Below, in pieces: positions 1 through 5,478 of a stretch of DNA of 17,494 bases; position 1 is the stretch's first letter, and each line of letters opens with the position of its first letter. The stretch spans positions 1 through 17,494 of the forward strand of contig JAFPNP010000309.1 in the NCBI GenBank assembly GCA_017411125.1, read 5' to 3'. Source of the DNA: Kiritimatiellia bacterium. GTDB taxonomy: Bacteria > Verrucomicrobiota > Kiritimatiellia > RFP12 > UBA1067. A program made the position numbers and the translations under genes. The notes under the pieces are model-generated. The model did no database searches. It had not been told where the DNA came from and saw only the letters and a list, made by a program, of their open reading frames with translations.

Positions 1-1
1 C

Positions 2-253
2 GGCACGGCGGACTCCGCTCCGGCCTTCGCCCGCGACGTATTCAAGGAGGCGCTCAAGTGGGGCGCGGTGGCCGTCATGGTCGCGCACAACCATCCGTCG
101 GGCGACCCCAAGCCCAGCAGGGCTGATCGCAAGTTCACCGAGCGGCTCGCCGCCCTCGCCAAGATCGCGGAGATACGGCTCCTCGACCACCTCGTCCTCG
201 GAGAGGGGAAGTACGTGTCAATCCGCTCGCTCGACGAATCCATATTCAAATGA
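2..253 (+). CDS. radC: RadC/JAB-domain protein, C-terminal part
   Basis: This is the C-terminal end of a RadC (UPF0758) family protein; the 5' part lies before the window and the frame is open back to base 2. About 83 residues are visible. They include the JAMM/JAB metal-site signature HNHPSGDPKPSRAD, in which the two histidines, the serine and the aspartate are the expected zinc ligands and catalytic positions. The usual RadC ending follows (T..L......I..LDH..LG.G.Y.S). RadC was historically called a DNA repair protein but its biochemical role is unsettled. The family occurs both in core genomes and in mobile elements, so the repeat-rich, AT-richer DNA immediately downstream leaves open whether this copy belongs to an element. 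No terminator directly follows the stop. Confidence 0.9.
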   Translation, partial: GTADSAPAFARDVFKEALKWGAVAVMVAHNHPSGDPKPSRADRKFTERLAALAKIAEIRLLDHLVLGEGKYVSIRSLDESIFK

Positions 254-357
254 AAGGTGTTAGGATGCAAGAAGTCGGAGGTTCAGAACTCCTTGCCTAT
301 TACCTTGATTTTTCGGGAAATCGGCAGAGGCCACTACAACATACGCCACAGGTTGTA

Positions 358-460
358 ATGAAAACGCGCTTTTACGCTTTTCATGCAAAGTGACGGACTT
401 TGCACGATATGCTAAAGAGAATTTTAGCATTTCATGCAAAGCGCTGTCGCTTTGCACGAA
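358..460. repeat. Cluster of four small hairpins
   Basis: Four adjacent inverted repeats fill about 100 bases. At 358-384 a 10-bp stem has one bulged base (ATGAAAA-GCG pairs with CGC-TTTTCAT). At 384-404 TGCAAAGT pairs with ACTTTGCA around a 5-nt loop. At 409-430 ATGCTAAA pairs with TTTAGCAT. At 435-456 TGCAAAGCG pairs with CGCTTTGCA around a 4-nt loop. The second and fourth share the frame TTCATGCAAAG...CTTTGCACGA and look like copies of one unit. No protein is encoded here that I can support. Confidence 0.7.
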
Positions 461-663
461 AACAGCAAAGGAGAAACTTACGCTTTAAGAGCAAAGTGCT
501 CGACCAATTTAAAATTCGATGAAGGTGGCAAGGGGACGAATAATTATCCACCTGGATATATAAGTAGTTTGTGAAATGATGAAACAGTTATGGGAGATAT
601 GTTTCAACATGTTTTGCCACGGCGCTTGCTATAGGTGTCTACTTGCCAATAGTAAGAGATAAA

Positions 664-725
664 CCTAAGCGTCGCAGTTGAAAGGCCGCAATCGTGATTG
701 CGGCCTTTCAACTGCGACGCTTAGG
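664..725. repeat. Perfect 30-bp inverted repeat, 2-nt loop
   Basis: Bases 664-693 are the exact reverse complement of 696-725, with only GT between them. The arms begin CCTAAGCGTCGCAGTTG. This is far longer and more perfect than an ordinary intrinsic terminator. No run of T follows on the plus strand; on the minus strand TTTATCT follows the stem. It could act as a two-way transcription barrier or be a mobile-element or recombination relic. Confidence 0.85.
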
Positions 726-1117
726 CTAAAAGATCAGGAATAATATAACCTTGACGAGAATTCCCTAAATCATGCTCTCTTCCTAACTGAAAATGGTTTT
801 ACGACTGCTTTTTGCAGGTTTACCGTATATAGCGCATTTGCGAATTGCATAATTGCAAATTGGAAAACAGCAATTGCCTGCGAAACCGCGCCGCTGCCAG
901 AAGTGCTGGTTGTGCCAATACTTGCAGAAGTATGCGTCAATACAGTTGAGCGGAAGACTGAGCTGGCGGTGTATGGCGAGGTTGCTTCAGTGTCGGATGC
1001 CGTCGCGGTCGTCTGCGGGACGGATGAGCCGACAACCAATTGTTACGAGACGCGGAACGACGCGTTACAGCCGATGCATATTGCAATTTGCGCCCTCGCG
1101 GCACGTGAATTATGGGC

Positions 1118-1147
1118 TTGCCCTTCCGGGGCGATTTCGTGTATAAT
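1118..1147 (+). promoter_or_regulatory. Sigma70-type promoter for efp
   Basis: The -35 box TTGCCC (1118-1123) and a consensus -10 box TATAAT (1142-1147) are separated by 18 bases. The predicted start near 1154 gives a leader of about 32 nt ending in AAAAGGAG (1171-1178), 7 nt before the efp start codon. It probably drives the plus-strand run that starts with efp and galE. Confidence 0.75.
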
Positions 1148-1185
1148 ATCGCCCGAAACTTTCCAGAAAGAAAAGGAGCAAACAA

Positions 1186-1761
1186 ATGGGCGACGTAATA
1201 GGTGCGGGCGAACTGCACAAGGGCGTGAAACTGCTGCTGGACGGCGAACCGTGGGAAATCACGGAGTTCGACTTCTCCAAGCCGGGCAAGGGTCAGGCCA
1301 TATACAACTGCAAACTGCGCAACATGATCACGGGCGGCGGCATGAGCCGCAGCTACCGTTCGGGCGACAAGTTCGAGCGTCCCGAGCTGGTGCAGCGGTC
1401 GGTGACGTACTCCTACGACGACGGCAGCGCGTTCGTGTTCACGGACGAGAACTTCGAAGAAATCCGCGTCACCCCCGAAGTGATGGGCGACAAGAAGTAC
1501 TTCCTCATGGACGAGATGGAAGTCAAGGCCCTCTTCTTCAACGACAAGGTGATCGGCGTGGACCTTCCCCAGCTCGTAGAGCGCAAGGTGATAAAGGTCG
1601 AGCCCGGCGTCAAAGGCAACACCGCGAGCGGCAAGGTCACGAAGCCTGCGACCGTCGAGGGCGGCTACGTCTGCGCCGTGCCGCTCTTCATCAACGAGGG
1701 CGACGTGATCCGCATCAACACCGAGACCGGCGACTACAACGACCGCATCTCAACGAAGTAA
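1186..1761 (+). CDS. efp: Translation elongation factor P
   Basis: Elongation factor P (191 residues, the normal length) binds between the ribosomal P and E sites and relieves stalling on proline stretches. The sequence shows the KOW-like N-terminal domain with the modification loop KPGKGQA (residues 32-38). Lys35 corresponds to the lysine that is beta-lysylated in E. coli (Lys34), so an EpmA-type modification is plausible, although no epmA or epmB gene lies here. The two C-terminal OB-like domains follow, ending in the typical NTETGDY segment. The start is fixed by AGGAG 7 nt upstream and by the promoter at 1118-1147. galE begins 4 bases after the stop, suggesting co-transcription. Confidence 0.97.
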   Translation: MGDVIGAGELHKGVKLLLDGEPWEITEFDFSKPGKGQAIYNCKLRNMITGGGMSRSYRSGDKFERPELVQRSVTYSYDDGSAFVFTDENFEEIRVTPEVMGDKKYFLMDEMEVKALFFNDKVIGVDLPQLVERKVIKVEPGVKGNTASGKVTKPATVEGGYVCAVPLFINEGDVIRINTETGDYNDRISTK

Positions 1762-1765
1762 AGCC

Positions 1766-2791
1766 ATGAAGATCCTTGTGACCGGAGGTGCGGGCTACAT
1801 CGGCTCGCACACCGTTTTGGAACTGCTCAAGGCCGGCCACGACGTCGTCGTGGTGGACAACCTCTGCAACTCGTCGGAAGAATCGCTCAGGCGCGTGGCC
1901 GAACTCGCCGGACGCGCCCCTAAGTTCTGCAAGCTCGACATCCGCGACGAAGCCGCGCTCGACAAAGTGGTGTCCGCCGAAGCTCCGTTCGACGCGACGA
2001 TCCACTTCGCCGCGCTCAAAGCGGTGGGAGAGTCCACGCAGATTCCGCTGAAATACTACGCGAACAACCTCGGCGGAACGTTCACTCTCCTCAAGGTGCT
2101 TGCCGCGCACGGCTGCAAGAACATCGTGTTCTCGTCGTCTGCGACGGTCTACGGCCAGCCGAAGAGCGTGCCGATACGCGAAGACTTCCCCACGCCGGGC
2201 TGCACGAACCCCTACGGCTGGACGAAGCTCATGATGGAGCAGGTGTTCCGCGACGTGCAGAAGGCGGACAGAGAGTGGAACACCGTCATCCTGCGCTACT
2301 TCAACCCGATCGGCGCGCACGAGAGCGGACGCATCGGCGAAGATCCCGCCGGCATCCCGAACAACCTGCTGCCGTACGTCGCGCAGGTCGCCGTCGGGCG
2401 CCTCAAGGAGCTGAACGTGTTCGGCGACGACTATCCGACTCCCGACGGCACAGGCATACGCGACTACATCCACGTCGTGGACCTCGCCATCGGACATCTC
2501 CGGGCGATCGAAAAGCTCGCGGAGAAGCCCGGCTTCAAGGTCTACAACCTCGGCACCGGCCACGGCTACAGCGTGCTGCAGATCGTCAAGGCGTTCGAGG
2601 CCGCCAGCGGGCGCAAGGTCCCGTACGTGATAAAGCCGCGCCGCGCGGGAGACATCGCGGAGTGCTGGGCCGATCCAGCGCTCGCCGCGCAGGAGCTTGG
2701 CTGGAAGGCCGAACGCGGCATCGAGAAGATGTGCGAAGACCTCTGGCGCTGGCAGTCGCAGAATCCATATGGATATGGAAAACCTGCGTGA
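1766..2791 (+). CDS. galE: UDP-glucose 4-epimerase
   Basis: This NAD-dependent epimerase of the extended short-chain dehydrogenase family interconverts UDP-glucose and UDP-galactose for the Leloir pathway and for surface polysaccharide precursors. It has 341 residues, as expected. The Rossmann motif GGAGYIG is at residues 7-13. The catalytic triad is Ser125 (in SSSATVYG), Tyr150 and Lys154 (NPYGWTK, the YxxxK motif). The C-terminal substrate-binding part contains the family patterns RYFNPIGAH and DGTGIRDYIHVVDLA. It starts 4 bases after efp with no strong ribosome-binding site of its own, so translational coupling is likely. Its 3' end overlaps the start of the next gene by 23 bases. Confidence 0.97.
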   Translation: MKILVTGGAGYIGSHTVLELLKAGHDVVVVDNLCNSSEESLRRVAELAGRAPKFCKLDIRDEAALDKVVSAEAPFDATIHFAALKAVGESTQIPLKYYANNLGGTFTLLKVLAAHGCKNIVFSSSATVYGQPKSVPIREDFPTPGCTNPYGWTKLMMEQVFRDVQKADREWNTVILRYFNPIGAHESGRIGEDPAGIPNNLLPYVAQVAVGRLKELNVFGDDYPTPDGTGIRDYIHVVDLAIGHLRAIEKLAEKPGFKVYNLGTGHGYSVLQIVKAFEAASGRKVPYVIKPRRAGDIAECWADPALAAQELGWKAERGIEKMCEDLWRWQSQNPYGYGKPA

Positions 2792-3422
2792 GATACTGAC
2801 TGCATTCGAACAGACGCTCGAACTGGAGCGCGAGCTCGGAACGCGCACGGTCGAATGCGACCGTGCGCTTCTCATGCCTGCTGGAGTGTGCGCGTCCCCA
2901 CGCGCCGCGGCGGCCGAGGACGGCCGCCCTTCCGTCTCGCCGCAGCGCGTCGAGCGGCTGCCGCGCGAAGACGCGCAGCCCCGCCAGGCGGCGCGCGAGG
3001 ACACGCGCCCTGCGGCGAAACGCGACGTGGATTTTCTTTTCATCGGCGAGACGTTTTCGCCGGGCGAGGCCAAGGAGATGTTCGCGAACATGGTCGCCGG
3101 AATGGGATATGCGATGGCGGACGTGTGCGTCTCGGACGTCCGCGCCGCGCCGCCCGCGTCCGCTCTTTCGCGCGTGCGCCCGAAATGCGTCGTGCTGCTC
3201 GGAAAAGCCGCCATACAGGGCGCATTTCCGGGCAAAGTCGTCCGCCGCAACACGTGGTACGAATGGCAAGGCGTCCCCGCGATAGCCGTGCTGCACCCCA
3301 ATGAAATACTGCGGTGCGGAGCGGACGGCGTGCGCCTCGCCAAGATGGAAGTGTGGAAAACGCTCAAGCTCGCCCTCGCCCGCCTTGGCAAAACGCCGCC
3401 CCCAGTCAAACAGAAAGGATGA
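2769..3422 (+). CDS. Uracil-DNA glycosylase superfamily-like protein
   Basis: The 217-residue product keeps the outline of the family 4/5 uracil-DNA glycosylase fold. It has an N-terminal helix, a motif-1-like FIGETFSPGE (91-100), the core strand RPKCVVLLGKAA (138-148), and a motif-2-like HPNEILR (176-182). Family 4 enzymes normally have GEAPG with a longer GrPFVG segment and four cysteines for an iron-sulfur cluster; here that segment is shortened and the cysteine set is absent. Glycosylase activity is therefore doubtful. Residues 46-56 (REDGRPS-like) come from a palindromic repeat. Starts at 2769 or 2775 both fit; both sit inside the galE 3' end and neither has a clear Shine-Dalgarno sequence. 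Confidence 0.75.
   Translation: MDMENLREILTAFEQTLELERELGTRTVECDRALLMPAGVCASPRAAAAEDGRPSVSPQRVERLPREDAQPRQAAREDTRPAAKRDVDFLFIGETFSPGEAKEMFANMVAGMGYAMADVCVSDVRAAPPASALSRVRPKCVVLLGKAAIQGAFPGKVVRRNTWYEWQGVPAIAVLHPNEILRCGADGVRLAKMEVWKTLKLALARLGKTPPPVKQKG
2909..2933 (+). repeat. REP-like palindrome, copy 1 (inside coding sequence)
   Basis: GGCGGCCG and CGGCCGCC pair as an 8-bp stem around the loop AGGA, followed by CTTCC. It is read in frame as EDGRPS in the glycosylase-like gene. Layout and loop match copy 3 at 8066-8090. Confidence 0.65.
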
Positions 3423-3426
3423 AACA

Positions 3427-3756
3427 ATGAAGAGAACAATCGCCGGAATCGCATTTGCGCTGCTTGCCGCCGCAGGATGCAGGCAGCAGGACGTCAGGGA
3501 CTTTTCCGTCAGCCTGCCCGCCATGAACGAGGCAAACGCGGCGGAGATCGAAAAAGACGTCCGCGCCGCGCTTGCGATGTACAGAGGCGTGGACAAATCC
3601 ACGCTCGCGTTCGACGCCGCCGCGCGCAAGGTCGATATGAAATACGACTCCATGCAGGTCGCGCAGAAGAACATCGAATTCGCCATCGCCAAGGCCGGCT
3701 GGACGGCTAACGACGTCACGCCGGAATCGGTCGGCGCCAAGGCGAAGTCCAAGTAA
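3427..3756 (+). CDS. Lipoprotein with HMA-like fold lacking CxxC
   Basis: This small exported protein has 109 residues. The N-terminus is a lipoprotein signal (hydrophobic 5-16, lipobox-like AAGC with Cys18 as the lipid anchor). The rest follows the beta-alpha-beta-beta-alpha-beta pattern of heavy-metal-associated (HMA/MerP-like) domains: FSVSLPAM, then a helix, GVDKSTLAFDAAARKVDMKYD, then a helix ending AIAKAGW. The metal-binding CxxC expected in the first loop is replaced by PAMNEAN, so classical copper or mercury binding through two cysteines is not possible. The start is set by AAAGGA (3414-3419), 7 nt before ATG; an earlier in-frame ATG at 3301 lies inside the preceding gene and lacks the signal peptide. 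Its function is unknown. Confidence 0.75.
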   Translation: MKRTIAGIAFALLAAAGCRQQDVRDFSVSLPAMNEANAAEIEKDVRAALAMYRGVDKSTLAFDAAARKVDMKYDSMQVAQKNIEFAIAKAGWTANDVTPESVGAKAKSK

Positions 3757-3779
3757 AGCGCGCGGAAAAACGGCAGACG

Positions 3780-4694
3780 ATGTCGTCACTTTCCAGCTGC
3801 GCCGAGGCTTTCGAGGCGGAACTTTCGCTGGTACGCGGGCTCTCGCCGAGGACGGTGGAGGCCTACGGGCGCGACGTGCGCGCGTTCCTCGCCTTTCTCG
3901 CAGCGCGCGGCAAAACCACGCCGCAGTCTCTCGAGAGGGCGGACGTCGCAGACCACGTGGGAAAACTGCGCGGCGCGGGCAGAAAAGCCTCAACCCGCGC
4001 ACGCGCCTTCGTCGCGGTGCGCGAGTTTCTGGCGTTCCTCAAGGAACGGCGCGAAACCGAACGCGATCTTTCCGAGGGATTGGACTCGCCCAAGAGAGAA
4101 CTCGTGCTGCCGCGCGTCCTCGACGAGGGCACGACCCTGAAAATCCTCCAGTCCGCCGACGGAGACGACCCGCGCTCCCTGCGGGACAGGGCCATGCTCG
4201 AACTGCTCTACGGATGCGGTCTGCGCGTGAGCGAACTCTGCTCGCTCGAACTTCAGGACGTCGTCGCGGACGCGGAGGTCGTCCGCTGCCGGGGCAAGGG
4301 GGAAAAAGAACGGATCGTTCCCATGGGAGTGCCTGCGGCGAAAGCGCTCGTGCGCTACCTCGAATCTGCGCGCGACGTGTTCGCCCGTGGAAACGCGTCC
4401 GAGCGGTGCATCTTCCTCACGCGGCTCGGGCGTCCTTTCACCCGCATGGGCGTGTTCAAGATGCTGCGCGAACGCGCCGCCGCCGCCGGAGTGGACCCGC
4501 ACGCGGTTTCGCCGCACGTCCTGCGGCATTGCTTCGCGACCGACCTGCTTGCGCACGGCGCGGACATCCGCGCCATACAGGAGATGCTCGGACACTCCTC
4601 CATCGGCACCACGCAAATGTACACGCACGTGGACGCCGCCCGCATCGGCACCGTCCACCGCACGTACCACCCGCGCGCCGACTTCGCGCAATGA
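3780..4694 (+). CDS. xerD: XerC/XerD-type tyrosine recombinase
   Basis: This site-specific recombinase has 304 residues, the usual Xer length. Residues 8-90 form the SAM-like N-terminal DNA-binding domain (LSPRTVEAYGRDVRAFLAF). The catalytic domain carries the complete active site: Arg149 (GLRVSEL), Lys173 (GKGEKERIVP), His246 and Arg249 (HVLRHCFAT), His272 (LGHSSI) and the nucleophile Tyr281 (MYTHVD). Xer proteins resolve chromosome dimers at dif near the terminus. XerC and XerD cannot be separated safely from one sequence, so the symbol is provisional. No attachment site or phage gene is adjacent, which favours the housekeeping role over an integrase. The upstream gap of 23 bases suggests it belongs to the efp transcript. 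Confidence 0.9.
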   Translation: MSSLSSCAEAFEAELSLVRGLSPRTVEAYGRDVRAFLAFLAARGKTTPQSLERADVADHVGKLRGAGRKASTRARAFVAVREFLAFLKERRETERDLSEGLDSPKRELVLPRVLDEGTTLKILQSADGDDPRSLRDRAMLELLYGCGLRVSELCSLELQDVVADAEVVRCRGKGEKERIVPMGVPAAKALVRYLESARDVFARGNASERCIFLTRLGRPFTRMGVFKMLRERAAAAGVDPHAVSPHVLRHCFATDLLAHGADIRAIQEMLGHSSIGTTQMYTHVDAARIGTVHRTYHPRADFAQ

Positions 4695-4749
4695 ACGATT
4701 CCGGCGCGGCCGGCGTTTCATTTCAAAACATCTCGAAAGGATTTATCCA

Positions 4750-5478
4750 ATGGACGCATTGAAGGCGACAGGACTTTGCAGATCGTACGGCAAAGGCGAT
4801 TTGAGGACGAAGGTGCTCGACGGTTTCAACTTCTCCCTTCCGCCAGGAGCGTTCGAGGTGCTGATGGGACCGTCCGGCAGCGGAAAGTCCACGTTCCTTC
4901 ACATCGCGGCCGGGCTTCTCGCGGCTGACGCTGGAGCGGTAGAAGTGGGCGGCGCCGACGTGACGGCGCTCGGCGACGGCGCCGCCGCCAGATTCCGCCG
5001 CCGCCACGTCGGCGTCGTGTTCCAGGCGTTCAATCTGGTGGATACTCTCGACGTCGCCGCCAACATAGAGCTGCCCGTGCGTCTCGACCGCCGCATTCCA
5101 GACGCAGCCCGCCTTGACGAACTTCTAGGCAAGCTCGGCCTCGCCGGCAAGGAACGGCGGATGCCGCAAGAACTTTCCGGCGGCGAACGGCAGCGCGTGG
5201 CCATCGCCCGTGCGCTTTACGCCAGGCCGGACGTGATCCTGGCCGACGAACCGACGGGCAATCTGGACGTCGCTTCCGCGAAATCGGTGCGCGACATGCT
5301 CCGTTCCATCCACGAGGGCGAGAAGAGCGCAATCCTTCTCGTCACGCACGACCCCGTCGTGGCCGCCGCCGCGAACCGCGTGCACTTCCTGAAAGACGGG
5401 CGCATCGCCGCCTCGCACGACATCCCAAGCCACGATCCCGCAGAGATTTCGCGCCTCTATCTGGAGGTCTACAAATGA
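4750..5478 (+). CDS. ABC transporter ATP-binding protein (MacB/LolD type)
   Basis: This 242-residue nucleotide-binding protein powers a MacB/LolD/FtsE-class ABC system. Motifs in order: Walker A GPSGSGKST (40-48), Q-loop Gln92 (VVFQAFNL), signature LSGGERQR (142-149), Walker B ILADEP (Asp166-Glu167), D-loop GNLD and switch His200 (VTHDP). The start is fixed by AAAGGA (4736-4741), 8 nt before ATG. The stop overlaps the permease start in ATGA, so ATPase and permease are almost certainly co-translated and form one complex. MacB-class systems move substrates across or out of the inner membrane by a mechanotransmission mechanism; substrate is not evident. No periplasmic adaptor or outer-membrane partner gene is nearby. 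Confidence 0.93.
   Translation: MDALKATGLCRSYGKGDLRTKVLDGFNFSLPPGAFEVLMGPSGSGKSTFLHIAAGLLAADAGAVEVGGADVTALGDGAAARFRRRHVGVVFQAFNLVDTLDVAANIELPVRLDRRIPDAARLDELLGKLGLAGKERRMPQELSGGERQRVAIARALYARPDVILADEPTGNLDVASAKSVRDMLRSIHEGEKSAILLVTHDPVVAAAANRVHFLKDGRIAASHDIPSHDPAEISRLYLEVYK

Larger units (their letters stand above)
254..1117. other. AT-richer gene-poor region
   Basis: About 860 bases lie between radC and the efp promoter without a convincing gene. Base composition is visibly more AT-rich than the flanking genes, especially 480-860. It contains the hairpin cluster at 358-460 and the long inverted repeat at 664-725. From about 744 onward a plus-strand frame is free of stops through about 1180, and a minus-strand frame is open over 770-1039. 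Neither has a recognisable domain, their third codon positions are AT-rich unlike neighbouring genes, and no ribosome-binding site precedes a start. The stretch may be decayed or acquired DNA. Confidence 0.6.

Noticed and set aside
254..760. tRNA or integron attC-like site
   Set aside because: No cloverleaf or T-loop consensus and no GTTRRRY/RYYYAAC core pairs were found; the hairpins are simple inverted repeats.
903..1769. Long plus-strand open frame overlapping efp
   Set aside because: From 1186 it is the out-of-frame shadow of efp, rich in arginine and without domain similarity. Only the part before 1117 is left as an open question.
1715..3454. 579-codon minus-strand frame antisense to galE and its neighbour
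   Set aside because: It lies wholly opposite well-supported genes, has an arginine/alanine-rich low-complexity product and no start signals. It is an effect of high GC.
3780..4694. Phage or genomic-island integrase
   Set aside because: Length and motif spacing are those of Xer proteins, it lies mid-operon between housekeeping-type genes, and no attachment repeats or tRNA flank it.
4387..4749. In-frame N-terminal extension of the ABC ATPase
   Set aside because: It is an out-of-frame shadow of the recombinase gene; a good ribosome-binding site precedes 4750.
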